This document shows, one piece after another, positions 11,061-19,497 of a DNA stretch of 56,523 nt. Where the stretch lies: positions 1 through 56,523 of the forward strand of contig JAOTSD010000022.1 in assembly GCA_030247555.1 (NCBI GenBank), given 5' to 3'. The notes under the pieces were generated by a model. That model was not told where the DNA came from, did no database searches, and saw only the letters and a program-made list of their open reading frames with translations. The position numbers and the translations under genes were made by a program. How positions within the stretch are numbered: position 1 is the stretch's first letter; each line of letters opens with the position of its first letter. This DNA comes from Siculibacillus sp. (lineage in GTDB: Bacteria > Pseudomonadota > Alphaproteobacteria > Rhizobiales > Ancalomicrobiaceae).

Positions 11061-11711
11061 TCAGATGGCGAGGTGGGGCCAGACCTCCAGGGCGCCGCGC
11101 CAGATCATCTCGAGCGCCACGTAGAGGATGATCGCCAGACCGACGTAAGCGATCCAGCGGTGGCGATTGAGCAGCCCGGCGATGAAGGAGGCGGCGAGCC
11201 CCATCAGCGCGATCGACAGGGCGAGGCCGAGGATCAGCACCGTCGGGTGCTCGCGCGCCGCGCCCGCCACCGCCAGCACGTTGTCGAGCGACATCGAGAC
11301 GTCGGCGACGACGATCTGCCAAGCGGCGGCTGCGAAGGTCTTGCGGGGCGTGTGGCCGGCGATGGCGCCGTCGCGGTCGATGTCGACCCCGGTCAGCGCC
11401 TCTTCCGCTTCCTGCTCCTCCTCGACCGTCTCGCGCAGCTCGCGCCACATCTTCCAGCACACCCACAGCAGCAGGATGCCGCCGACCAGCAACAGGCCGA
11501 GCACCTGGAGGAGCTGCGTCGCCGCCACCGCGAAACCGATGCGCAGCACCGTCGCCGCGAGGATGCCGATCAGGATCGCCCGCCCGCGCATCTCCTTGGG
11601 CAGGCCGGCCGCCGCCATGCCGATGACGATGGCGTTGTCGCCGGCCAGCACCAGATCGATCGCGATGACCTGGAGGAGCGCCATCAGCCCCTCGGTCGTG
11701 AACATCTCCAT
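11061..11711 (-). CDS. TerC-family integral membrane protein
   Basis: This 216-residue protein has about six or seven hydrophobic segments and the conserved acidic-membrane motifs LVLAGDNAIVIGMA near the N-terminus and ADVSMSLDNVLAVAG in the second half. TerC relatives export manganese or assist metal loading of exported proteins, and were first linked to tellurite resistance. A soluble Glu-rich loop (RETVEEEQEAEEALTG) sits between the halves. It is the last gene of a minus-strand set with gpmA and dapB, 59 bp after gpmA, and is followed by a terminator. GGAAGA sits about 7 nt before ATG 11711. Metal specificity is not readable. Confidence 0.9.
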   Translation of the reverse strand: MEMFTTEGLMALLQVIAIDLVLAGDNAIVIGMAAAGLPKEMRGRAILIGILAATVLRIGFAVAATQLLQVLGLLLVGGILLLWVCWKMWRELRETVEEEQEAEEALTGVDIDRDGAIAGHTPRKTFAAAAWQIVVADVSMSLDNVLAVAGAAREHPTVLILGLALSIALMGLAASFIAGLLNRHRWIAYVGLAIILYVALEMIWRGALEVWPHLAI

Positions 11712-11770
11712 GGGTCGTTCTTCCGTGTGGGGTCCGCCGAGCCGACCCGTCGGTGCCGTCGGGACGGCGA

Positions 11771-12391
11771 TCAGCCGGCGAGGTCCACGTGGGCGATCAC
11801 CTCGCCCTTCTCGTCGAGGCGATAGACGATCGGCGCGCCGGTGGCGAGCTCGCGCTTGAGGATCTGCTCGGGCGACAGCTTCTCGAGCTTCATGATCAGG
11901 GCGCGCAGCGAGTTGCCGTGGGCGGCGACGATGACGCGCTTGCCGGAGAGCACGTCCGGCTCGATGTGGGCGGCGTAGTAGGGCAGCACCCGGGCAGCGG
12001 TGTCCTTCAGGCTCTCGCCGCCGGGGGGCGGCACGTCGAAGGAGCGGCGCCAGATGTGCACCTGCTCCTCGCCGAACTTCTGCCGGGCCTCGTCCTTGTT
12101 GAGGCCGGAGAGATCGCCGTAATCGCGTTCGTTGAGCGCCTGATCGCGGGTGATCGGGATCCCGGTCTGGCCGAGTTCGGTGAGGATCAGGTCGAGGGTG
12201 CGCTGGGCCCGGGTCAGCACCGAGGTGTAGGCCAGATCGAAGACGAAGCCCTCGGCCTTCAACTTCTTCCCCGCCGCCGTCGCCTCCGCGACACCCTTCT
12301 CGGTCAGGTTCGGATCCTTCCAACCGGTGAAGAGGTTGAGCTTGTTCCATTCGCTCTCGCCGTGACGGCAGAGCACCAGGAGACGGTCCAT
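11771..12391 (-). CDS. gpmA: 2,3-bisphosphoglycerate-dependent phosphoglycerate mutase
   Basis: This 206-residue enzyme interconverts 3- and 2-phosphoglycerate in glycolysis and gluconeogenesis. The phosphohistidine motif RHGESEWN puts the catalytic His at residue 10. Glu88 ([10 protein letters not shown]) and His158 ([10 protein letters not shown]) complete the active site. It is shorter than the 250-residue E. coli enzyme, as is usual for alphaproteobacterial GpmA. It starts 26 bp after dapB, with GAGGAG upstream of ATG 12391, so the two are probably cotranscribed. The link to lysine biosynthesis looks positional rather than functional. Confidence 0.95.
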   Translation of the reverse strand: MDRLLVLCRHGESEWNKLNLFTGWKDPNLTEKGVAEATAAGKKLKAEGFVFDLAYTSVLTRAQRTLDLILTELGQTGIPITRDQALNERDYGDLSGLNKDEARQKFGEEQVHIWRRSFDVPPPGGESLKDTAARVLPYYAAHIEPDVLSGKRVIVAAHGNSLRALIMKLEKLSPEQILKRELATGAPIVYRLDEKGEVIAHVDLAG

Positions 12392-12417
12392 CGTTCGAAC
12401 TCCTCTCGTCGAAGGGA

Positions 12418-13236
12418 TCAGCCGCGGGGGGCGAGGCCCAGCACGTCGGCCATGGAATAGAGACCGGGCTTGCGCCCCATGCCCCACAGCGCCGCCTTGA
12501 CCGCGCCACGGGCGAAGATCGAGCGGTCTTCGGCCCGGTGGGTCAGTTCGATGCGCTCGTAGGGGCCGGCGAGGACCACCGTGTGGTCGCCGACGACGGT
12601 GCCGCCGCGCAGCGTCGCGAAGCCGATGTCGCCCGGCCGTCGCGCTCCGGTGTGGCCGTCGCGCACCCGGACCGAATGGTCGGCCAGCGCCACCCGGCGC
12701 CCCTCCGCCGCCGCCTGACCGAGCAGCAGCGCCGTGCCCGAGGGCGCGTCGACCTTCATCTTGTGGTGCATCTCGAGGATCTCGACGTCGTAGTCGGCTC
12801 CGAGAGCCCGCGCCGCCTCGCGCACCAATTGGGCGAGGAGATTGACCCCGAGGCTCATGTTGCCCGACTTCACCAGAACCGCGTGGCGAGCGGCGGCGGC
12901 GAAACGGGCGTCGTCGGCCGCCGTGCAGCCGGTCGTGCCGATGACGTGGACGATCCGCGCCTGGGCGGCGAGCTCGGCGAAGTGGACCGAGGCCGCCGGC
13001 GTGGTGAAGTCGAGGACGCCGTCGGCCTTGGCGAAGGCGGTGAGCGGGTCGTCGGTCAACGGGACGCCGAGCGTGGCGAGGCCGGCGAGTTGCCCGGCGT
13101 CGCGGCCGAGTTCGGGCGAGCCTTCGCGTTCGATGGCGCCGACGACGACGCAACCCTCCGCCTCCGTGACGGCCCGGATCAGGGTCCGGCCCATTCGGCC
13201 GCCGGCACCGACCACGACGATGCGCATGTCGCCCAT
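12418..13236 (-). CDS. dapB: 4-hydroxy-tetrahydrodipicolinate reductase
   Basis: This 272-residue enzyme reduces 4-hydroxy-tetrahydrodipicolinate with NAD(P)H in the diaminopimelate/lysine pathway, needed for cell-wall precursors. The N-terminal nucleotide-binding loop is [12 protein letters not shown]. The signature [15 protein letters not shown] contains the catalytic His-His-Lys region. The start at 13236 (MGDMRIVV) has GGGAGA about 9 nt upstream; GTG 13245 and ATG 13227 are alternatives. It is the first gene of a likely dapB-gpmA-terC operon. Confidence 0.95.
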   Translation of the reverse strand: MGDMRIVVVGAGGRMGRTLIRAVTEAEGCVVVGAIEREGSPELGRDAGQLAGLATLGVPLTDDPLTAFAKADGVLDFTTPAASVHFAELAAQARIVHVIGTTGCTAADDARFAAAARHAVLVKSGNMSLGVNLLAQLVREAARALGADYDVEILEMHHKMKVDAPSGTALLLGQAAAEGRRVALADHSVRVRDGHTGARRPGDIGFATLRGGTVVGDHTVVLAGPYERIELTHRAEDRSIFARGAVKAALWGMGRKPGLYSMADVLGLAPRG

Positions 13237-13410
13237 CTCGCCCACTCTCCCGTTCGACTTCCGCCCGGTCCGCTCACCGGGACGGTCCCTGCACTACGAC
13301 GCTCCCCGACGCCGCGCAAGCTCGACGAGCGGCGGATAGCCCTGCGCACGGCGGCGGGCTCGGGATCGCTCCATCTCGGATCGATGTGCGACCGTGCCCT
13401 CCGAACGCGA

Positions 13411-13443
13411 CCGCCCGGCGGCGCGGTCGGCGTCGCCGGGCGG
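13411..13443 (-). terminator. Candidate dnaA terminator hairpin
   Basis: Arms CCGCCCGGCG (13411-13420) and CGCCGGGCGG (13434-13443) lie just downstream of the dnaA stop. The stem is strong, but no T-run follows on the minus strand, so this is a tentative call. Confidence 0.35.
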
Positions 13444-13469
13444 CGGAAGAAGGGTGAAGCGCCCGGGGC

Positions 13470-14918
13470 TCAGGCGTCCAGCATCCGCTTCAACATTTCG
13501 ATTTCGTCGGCGAAGCCGCGATCGGCGTTCGCCATCTCCTCGATCTTGCGCACCGCGTGCAGAACCGTGGTGTGGTCGCGGTTGCCGAAGCGCCGGCCGA
13601 TCTCCGGCAGCGAGCGCGGCGTCAGCGCCTTGGCGAGATACATGGCGATCTGCCGCGGCCGCACCACCGTGCGGGTGCGCCGCGCGGAGAGCAGGTCTGC
13701 CTTGGTGACGTTGAAATGCTTGGAGACGACCCGCTGGATGTCCTCGATCTTGACCTTCTTGGGTTCGCGCGTCCGCAGCAGGTCGCGCAACGCCAATTCC
13801 GCCATCTCGAGGCCGATCTGCTGGCCCGTCAACTGATTGTGGGCGACGAGACGGTTGACCGCACCGTCGAGGTCGCGCCCGGAGGTGACGACGTTTTCCG
13901 CCACCCAGTCGATCACCGCCGCCGACACTTCGAGCCGCGGGTCGGCCTTCTTCGCCTGCGCCACCCGGTGGGCGACGATGCGCCTGCGCAGGTCGACGTC
14001 GGGCGCACCCACCTCGACCAACAGGCCGCCGGCCAGTCGCGAACGGACGCGTTCGTCGACGGTCTCGAGGTCCGCGGGTGGGCGGTCCGCCGCCACGACC
14101 ACTTGCCGCGCGCCGTCGATGAGCGCGTTGAGGGTGTGGCAGAACTCCTGTTGCACCTGACGGCCCTGGAGGAATTGCATGTCGTCGATCAGCAGAAGAT
14201 CGATACCGCGCAACGCCTCCTTGAAGGCGATCGCCGACTGCGCCATCAGCGCCGCGACGAAGCGATACATGAAGTGCTCGGCCGTGAGGTAGAGCACCCG
14301 TCGGCCCTGCGCCTTGGCGGCATGGGCGACCGCCTGAAGGAGGTGCGTCTTGCCGAGCCCGACCGAGGCGTGGATGTAGAGCGGATTGAAGGAGACGGGC
14401 TCACCCGGACGACCGTCGGCGACCCGCTTGGCGGCGGCGAGCGCCAGACCGTTGGAGCGGCCTTCGACGAAGCTCTCGAAGGAATAGCGGTGATCGAGCG
14501 GGCTGCCCGCCAGAACGTCGTCGTCGCGATGGTCCTCGATCGAGCGCGTTCCCGTCGCCGCGGGGCGCGTCGCCGGAAAGGGGATGGTGCGCGCCGTCGG
14601 CTGCGCCTCACCGGCGCTCTCGCGGCTCACCGACCCCGGTCGAATGGCCGAACGCACGGAGAACTCGATCTGCCGGACGGTGCCGAAGCTTTCGCCGAAG
14701 AGCGCGAGCAGGCGGTCGCGATAGCGGCTCTGCAACCAGTTCTTCAAGAAGCGGGTGGGGACCGAGAGATGCACGGTGTCGGCCTCGACCGACGCCAGTT
14801 CGACCCGGGCGAACCAACTGGAGAAGACGTCTTCTCCGAGTTCGGCCCGCAGCCGCACTTTGATCCGATCCCACTCATCCCGCCCCGGGGGGACCGCCGC
14901 CATCGCCACCGCCTCCAT
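13470..14918 (-). CDS. dnaA: Chromosomal replication initiator DnaA
   Basis: This 482-residue AAA+ protein binds oriC and opens the DNA for replication. Domain I covers about residues 10-90, followed by a variable linker. Walker A SVGLGKTHLL has Lys190 and Thr191, and Walker B LLLIDDMQFL has Asp245-Asp246. The C-terminal DNA-binding domain carries the signature FGNRDHTTVLHAVRKI. ATG 14918 has GGGAGG 9 nt upstream. Unlike the common rpsT-dnaA adjacency, a rhodanese-like gene lies just upstream, 158 bp away. Regulatory DNA may include that gap and the 600 bp region beyond. Confidence 0.97.
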   Translation of the reverse strand: MEAVAMAAVPPGRDEWDRIKVRLRAELGEDVFSSWFARVELASVEADTVHLSVPTRFLKNWLQSRYRDRLLALFGESFGTVRQIEFSVRSAIRPGSVSRESAGEAQPTARTIPFPATRPAATGTRSIEDHRDDDVLAGSPLDHRYSFESFVEGRSNGLALAAAKRVADGRPGEPVSFNPLYIHASVGLGKTHLLQAVAHAAKAQGRRVLYLTAEHFMYRFVAALMAQSAIAFKEALRGIDLLLIDDMQFLQGRQVQQEFCHTLNALIDGARQVVVAADRPPADLETVDERVRSRLAGGLLVEVGAPDVDLRRRIVAHRVAQAKKADPRLEVSAAVIDWVAENVVTSGRDLDGAVNRLVAHNQLTGQQIGLEMAELALRDLLRTREPKKVKIEDIQRVVSKHFNVTKADLLSARRTRTVVRPRQIAMYLAKALTPRSLPEIGRRFGNRDHTTVLHAVRKIEEMANADRGFADEIEMLKRMLDA

Positions 14919-15076
14919 AGTCCAATACCTCCCGCCGGGATCGTCCGCCGCCTCGGCCGATCGTGGCTCGGTCCGTTCGTTGATCTGCCGCCGGCCCGTT
15001 GAAGGCGAGCGACGAATTCACACTCCGGCGCGGTCGACCGCGCTGGTTCTGGCCCCGTCCTCGGACGAGCCCGCCT

Positions 15077-15523
15077 TCAGGTCTGTGCCCAAGGGAGTCC
15101 GCGCACTTTCCAACCGGAGACGCGCCCGCGATGGCCTTCGCCGTCGAGGCCGCCTTCGAAGCCTTCCGAAATGTTGAAACAACGCGACCAGCCGGCCGCG
15201 GTCATCGCCACCGCCGCGAAGCGGCTGCGTTGGCCGGATCGGCACAGGAACAGGATCGGGATGTCGCGCGCCAAGCCCGCCGCGGTCAGCGCCTCGTCGA
15301 GTACCGCCACGAAATCGGGATTGACGGCCATGGTCGGGAAGACCTGCCATTCGAGCGTGATCGGCTGCTTGCCGAGCGCCGCCAGCGCCGGAAGCCCGAC
15401 GAAGGCCCATTCGGCTCGCGTGCGGACGTCGACGAGAACGGCGTTTCGATCCGCCGCCAGCGACGCCCACGCCTCCGCGGGATCCACGTCCCCGGCGTAG
15501 ACCCCGACGAACTCATTCGACAT
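15077..15523 (-). CDS. Rhodanese-like domain protein
   Basis: This 148-residue single-domain protein has a rhodanese fold. VLVDVRTRAEWAFVG is the CH2A-like element, and the active-site loop CRSGQRSR near residues 94-101 provides the persulfide-forming cysteine. A sulfurtransferase role is likely, but the acceptor is unknown. It is on the dnaA strand and could share a transcript with dnaA. Its position between rpsT and dnaA is unusual for the neighbourhood. Confidence 0.88.
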   Translation of the reverse strand: MSNEFVGVYAGDVDPAEAWASLAADRNAVLVDVRTRAEWAFVGLPALAALGKQPITLEWQVFPTMAVNPDFVAVLDEALTAAGLARDIPILFLCRSGQRSRFAAVAMTAAGWSRCFNISEGFEGGLDGEGHRGRVSGWKVRGLPWAQT

Positions 15524-16132
15524 GACGATGCCCCCCCGCGCCGAACGTGAGCCCGGCGGAACTTTTCTCTTCGAACCTCTCGGATTGTTCGACGATCGTA
15601 AAGGAGCGATGCTTCCTCAGTCGTTGATCGTCGTTCCCGGCCTTCCTCTAAGTCAACAACGTCCATCTACGTAATACGTCCAGCGTCGTTTCTGGCAATG
15701 CGCTGGCGAATGCGAAGCTCTCGGTGGTGATGACTTCGATTTGGGTGAGACCACGAAGGCGCCGCCTTCATGAAAGGGACATTACACACGGCCTTTCCCC
15801 CGTGCAATGGTCAGGAGTGTCGCGATGGGCGGCGGGGCCGGGTGACGTCCCGAGCGGAATCCGAATCGTGGCGGGGAAGTCCTTCCGACTCAACGGGATG
15901 TTCCGGCGGGAGCGCACGCCGTGTTTTTTTCACTCGCACCGGCGAAAAATTCGCCACACCCCTCTCGTGTACCCCGCAGCGGGGCGGAATTCCGGCAGGG
16001 ATTTCTCACTTGCCGCCAATTTCATGAAAAACAAGGAGAATTTCTGTCAGGCCGAAACACGACGGGGCGCCTCCGTAGCACCTCTATAAGTGGAACCCCA
16101 TAGGGCTCGGGAGGTGAAATAGGTGAGCCGGG
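15524..16132. other. 600 bp non-coding region upstream of the rhodanese-dnaA genes
   Basis: I find no credible gene here; the short open frames have no family resemblance. GC content is lower than in the flanking genes, especially from 15,900 to 16,060. Three GANTC sites fall within 35 bp at 15857-15891. No exact DnaA box (TTATCCACA or its complement) is present; the nearest is TTCGCCACA near 15950 with two mismatches. It most likely holds promoters and control sites for the rhodanese-dnaA transcript. Confidence 0.5.
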
Positions 16133-16165
16133 AAACAGAAAGACCCGGGCGAATGGCCCGGGTCT
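16133..16165 (-). terminator. rpsT intrinsic terminator
   Basis: A perfect 10 bp stem AGACCCGGGC/GCCCGGGTCT with a 5 nt loop lies 34 bp downstream of the rpsT stop. On the minus strand it is followed by TTCTGTTT, so it should terminate rpsT. Confidence 0.8.
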
Positions 16166-16198
16166 CGAAGACGTTGCGTCATGCAGCCGAAGCGGGTC

Positions 16199-16465
16199 TC
16201 AGGCGCCGAGCGCCTTCACCCGATGGGCCAGACGGGAGATCTTGCGGGAGGCGGTGTTGCGATGGAGGACGCCCTTGGAGGCGGCGCGCTGCAGCTCCGG
16301 CTGGGCGGCCTTGAGCGCTTCGGCGGCGGCGGCCTGATCGCCGGAGGCGAGCGCCTCCTCGACCTTGCGCACGAAGGTGCGCACGCGCGAACGGCGGGAC
16401 TTGTTGACCGCGGTGCGGCGCGCGATCTTGCGGGCCGCCTTCTTGGCGGACGGCGTATTGGCCAT
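16199..16465 (-). CDS. rpsT: 30S ribosomal protein S20
   Basis: This 88-residue, Lys/Arg/Ala-rich protein binds 16S rRNA early in small-subunit assembly. It starts [13 protein letters not shown] and contains [19 protein letters not shown], typical of S20. ATG 16465 is chosen because the upstream in-frame extension is not S20-like. It has its own promoter about 165 bp upstream and a strong terminator downstream, so it forms a single-gene transcription unit. Confidence 0.97.
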   Translation of the reverse strand: MANTPSAKKAARKIARRTAVNKSRRSRVRTFVRKVEEALASGDQAAAAEALKAAQPELQRAASKGVLHRNTASRKISRLAHRVKALGA

Positions 16466-16630
16466 GGACGAGCCTCTCCTGGATCTCGACTGCGCTCGAC
16501 CCGAACTGCCGAATGCCACCCTCGTCGAGTTCGACGTCTCCCGACGTGTTCGTCTCGAGGATGGCCGACCGGGCAGGGCCGACGACGTGAAAGGGCGGCG
16601 GCGGAAAAGGGCCGCCACCGGGTGGGCGAG

Positions 16631-16659
16631 CTTATAGCGGCGTGAGCACGGGGCGTCAA
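16631..16659 (-). promoter_or_regulatory. Sigma70-type promoter for rpsT
   Basis: On the minus strand TTGACG (16659-16654) and TATAAG (16636-16631) are separated by exactly 17 bp. This is one of the best vegetative promoter matches in the window. It would give rpsT a 5' leader of about 155 nt. Confidence 0.65.
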
Positions 16660-16741
16660 CGGTCCGAAGGTCCGCTTCGGCCCGCCTTCGCGGCCGCCCG
16701 AGGGCTTCGCCCCGCGCGGCCGGGGCCGAAGGCCGGCCGTC

Positions 16742-17515
16742 TCAGCGGTGCACGAACCCCGGCTTGCGCTTCTCGGCGAAGGCGCCCATGCCCTCCTTCT
16801 GGTCCTCGGTGCCGAAAGTGGCGTGGAAGAGCCGGCGTTCGAAGCGCAGCCCCTCGGCGAGCGAGGTCTCGAAGGCGCGGTTGACCGCTTCCTTCGCCAT
16901 CATCGCGGCGACCAGCGGCTTCTCGGCGATCTCGCCGGCGATCGCCATCACCGCCTCGACGAAGCCCTCCGCCGGCAGGATGCGGGCGACGAGACCGTCG
17001 GCCATCGCCTCCTGGGCGCCGATGCGCCGTCCGGTGAGGCAGAGGTCCATCGCCTTGGCCTTGCCGATCGCCCGGGTCAGCCGCTGGGTACCGCCGGCGC
17101 CGGGGATGGTTCCGAGTGTGATCTCCGGTTGGCCGAACTTGGCCGTCTCGGCGGCGATGATCATGTCGCACATCATGGCGAGCTCACAGCCGCCGCCGAG
17201 CGCGAAGCCGGCGACGCCGGCGATGATCGGCTTGCGGAAGCGCGACACCCGGTCCCACGGCGTGATCAGGTCGCCGAGATAGGCGGTGGCCAGCGTCTTC
17301 GGCCGCATCTCCTTGATGTCGGCGCCCGCCGCGAAGGCCTTCTCCGAGCCGGTGATCACCACGCAGCCGATGCCGTCGTCGACCTCGAAGAGATCGAGCG
17401 CCGCCGAGACCTCCGCCATCAGCGCCGAGTTCAGTGCGTTGAGCGCCTGCGGCCGGTCGAGCGTGATCAGTCCGACGCGTCCGCGCGTCTCCACTCGGAT
17501 GTTCTCGTAGGCCAT
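16742..17515 (-). CDS. Enoyl-CoA hydratase
   Basis: This 257-residue crotonase hydrates trans-2-enoyl-CoA in fatty-acid beta-oxidation. The catalytic pair is Glu111 ([11 protein letters not shown]) and Glu131 ([20 protein letters not shown]), equivalent to Glu144/Glu164 of the rat enzyme. The oxyanion-hole region GADIKEM is present. ATG 17515 has AAAGGAGA just upstream and gives [12 protein letters not shown], the usual family start. It lies between rpsT and mutM, a conserved position in Hyphomicrobiales. Confidence 0.95.
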   Translation of the reverse strand: MAYENIRVETRGRVGLITLDRPQALNALNSALMAEVSAALDLFEVDDGIGCVVITGSEKAFAAGADIKEMRPKTLATAYLGDLITPWDRVSRFRKPIIAGVAGFALGGGCELAMMCDMIIAAETAKFGQPEITLGTIPGAGGTQRLTRAIGKAKAMDLCLTGRRIGAQEAMADGLVARILPAEGFVEAVMAIAGEIAEKPLVAAMMAKEAVNRAFETSLAEGLRFERRLFHATFGTEDQKEGMGAFAEKRKPGFVHR

Positions 17516-17693
17516 GGGGTCTCCTTTCCCTCCCGGCGACACGGGCGTCCCGATCGAGGTTCGGGCGAGGCGGTCGCTCCGATCGGAACCCGGCGACGCC
17601 CGCGCTCGCCTTCTTCTCCGAAGGGCTATCGGAGAGCGTGGTCCGGGGCAACGCGATCTTTCGCACGGGGGTCGTGCGTTTTCGCCGGAACCG

Positions 17694-18605
17694 TCACGAA
17701 CCGGAGGGGCGGCGCTGACAGGACGGGCAGAAGAAGGTCGAGCGCCCCGACTGCACGATGCGGTCGACGACGCCGACGCAGCCCGGTCGGGCGCAAGGCT
17801 CGCCCTCCCGGTCGTAGACCGCGAAATTGTGCTGGAAATAGCCGAGCTCGCCGTCCGTCCGGCGATGATCGCGCAAACTGGAGCCCCCGGCGGCGACCGC
17901 CTCCTCCAGCACCTCGCGGATCGCGCCCGCCAGGGCGGCGAGCTTCGACGACGGCCGCCCCGTCGCCGTCACGGTGCCGCCGGCGGGAAACGTCGGGGCG
18001 AGCCCCGCCCGCCACAACGCCTCGCAGACGTAGATGTTGCCGAGCCCGGCGACGAGCCGCTGGTCGAGGAGGGCCGCTTTGAGCGGGGCCACCTTGTCGC
18101 GGAAGAGGCTCGCCAGATGCTCGGCCGAAAGCTCGTTGCCGAGCGGCTCGATGCCCAGCCCGGAGAGGGACGCGTGGGCGGCCAGCCCCTCGCGCGCCAC
18201 GAGATCCATGAAGCCGAAGCGACGCGGATCGTTGTAGGTGACCGTGGTGCCGGCCGGCGCCCCCGGTCCTTCGAGATGGAGAACGACGTGGTCGTGCGCC
18301 GCCGACCGGTCGCGGGGGATGTGGAACTCTCCCGGCGTCGTCCCCGTCTCCGGTAGGCGGATGCGGAACGAACCGGACATGCCGAGATGGGCGATCAGCA
18401 CCTCGTCGGTCGACAGGTCGACAAGGAGGTACTTCGCCCGCCGCGACAGCGCCGTCACCGTCGCGCCCTCGAGCCGTTCGGCGAAGCGGGTGGGGAAGGG
18501 CGTCCTCAGGTTCGCCCGCCGCTGCTCGACCCGGACGATTCGCGCGCCCTCCATGACGGGAGCGAGGCCGCGGCGGACGGTTTCGACCTCGGGCAGTTCG
18601 GGCAT
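17694..18605 (-). CDS. mutM: Formamidopyrimidine-DNA glycosylase (Fpg)
   Basis: This 303-residue bifunctional glycosylase/AP lyase removes 8-oxoguanine and ring-opened purines. The N-terminus MPELPEVET supplies the catalytic Pro and Glu, and Lys58 in RRAKYLL is the conserved lysine. [12 protein letters not shown] is the helix-two-turn-helix. The C-terminal zinc finger has CARPGC followed by CPSC. It is divergent from ubiE, as in many alphaproteobacteria. Confidence 0.97.
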   Translation of the reverse strand: MPELPEVETVRRGLAPVMEGARIVRVEQRRANLRTPFPTRFAERLEGATVTALSRRAKYLLVDLSTDEVLIAHLGMSGSFRIRLPETGTTPGEFHIPRDRSAAHDHVVLHLEGPGAPAGTTVTYNDPRRFGFMDLVAREGLAAHASLSGLGIEPLGNELSAEHLASLFRDKVAPLKAALLDQRLVAGLGNIYVCEALWRAGLAPTFPAGGTVTATGRPSSKLAALAGAIREVLEEAVAAGGSSLRDHRRTDGELGYFQHNFAVYDREGEPCARPGCVGVVDRIVQSGRSTFFCPSCQRRPSGS

Positions 18606-18689
18606 GAAGCACCTCGTCGGACGGGGACGCGGACGATAGCGCCCGCGCGAGGCTTCCGCTATGGTCCGCCCCGATCACGGAGAAGACCC

Positions 18690-19493
18690 ATGTCGCACGA
18701 TCCCGCCGCCGCCACCTCTCCGAGCGAGACCGCGCCCGCCGGCGCCACCGCCTCCTTCGGCTTCCGCGACGTGCCGCTCGCCGAGAAGCAGCACCTCGTC
18801 GACGACGTCTTCCACAAGGTGGCGAGCCGCTACGACGTGATGAACGACGCCATGTCCGGCGGTCTGCACCGGCTGTGGAAGGACGCCATGGTGGCGAAGC
18901 TGTCGCCGCCGAAGATCGGCCGCCGTCCCTACGAGGTCCTCGACATGGCCGGCGGCACCGGCGACATCGCCTTCCGTATCGTCGAGAAGTCGCAGAAGAA
19001 GGCGCGCGTCACCGTCTCCGACATCAACGCCTCGATGCTCGGCGTCGGGCGCGAGCGCGCCGAGAAGCGCGGGCTCTCGGCCAATCTCGACTTCGTCGAG
19101 GCGAACGCCGAGGAACTGCCCTTCGAGTCGAACCGCTTCGACGCCTATACGATCGCCTTCGGCATCCGCAACGTGCCGCGCATCGACAAGGCGCTCGCCG
19201 AGGCCCACCGGGTGCTGAAGCCCGGCGGCCGGCTGCTGGTGCTGGAGTTCTCGGCGGTGGTGGTCCCCGGGCTCGACCGGATCTACGACGCCTTCTCCTT
19301 CCATCTGATCCCCTTGATGGGCAAGGCGATCGCCGGCGACGGCGAGCCCTATCGCTATCTCGTCGAGTCGATCCGCAAGTTCCCGCCGCAGGAGAAGTTC
19401 GCCGAGATGATCCGCGCCGCCGGTTTCGCCCGGGTGGACCACACCAACTTCACCGGCGGCATCGCCGCGCTGCACTCGGGCTGGAAGATCTGA
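18690..19493 (+). CDS. ubiE: Demethylmenaquinone/2-polyprenyl-methoxybenzoquinol methyltransferase UbiE
   Basis: This 267-residue SAM methyltransferase performs the C-methylation of the ubiquinone ring. The SAM site [13 protein letters not shown] lies near residues 83-95. [18 protein letters not shown] and [13 protein letters not shown] are UbiE/COQ5 signatures. The start at 18690 has GGAGAAG upstream; the longer open frame overlaps mutM upstream DNA. ubiB begins 4 bp after its stop, so the two ubiquinone genes form an operon. Confidence 0.97.
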   Translation: MSHDPAAATSPSETAPAGATASFGFRDVPLAEKQHLVDDVFHKVASRYDVMNDAMSGGLHRLWKDAMVAKLSPPKIGRRPYEVLDMAGGTGDIAFRIVEKSQKKARVTVSDINASMLGVGRERAEKRGLSANLDFVEANAEELPFESNRFDAYTIAFGIRNVPRIDKALAEAHRVLKPGGRLLVLEFSAVVVPGLDRIYDAFSFHLIPLMGKAIAGDGEPYRYLVESIRKFPPQEKFAEMIRAAGFARVDHTNFTGGIAALHSGWKI

Positions 19494-19497
19494 GGTG

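Noticed and set aside
15524-16132. oriC next to dnaA
   Set aside because: No DnaA-box cluster and no AT-rich unwinding element is visible. In many alphaproteobacteria the origin lies near hemE or parAB rather than dnaA.
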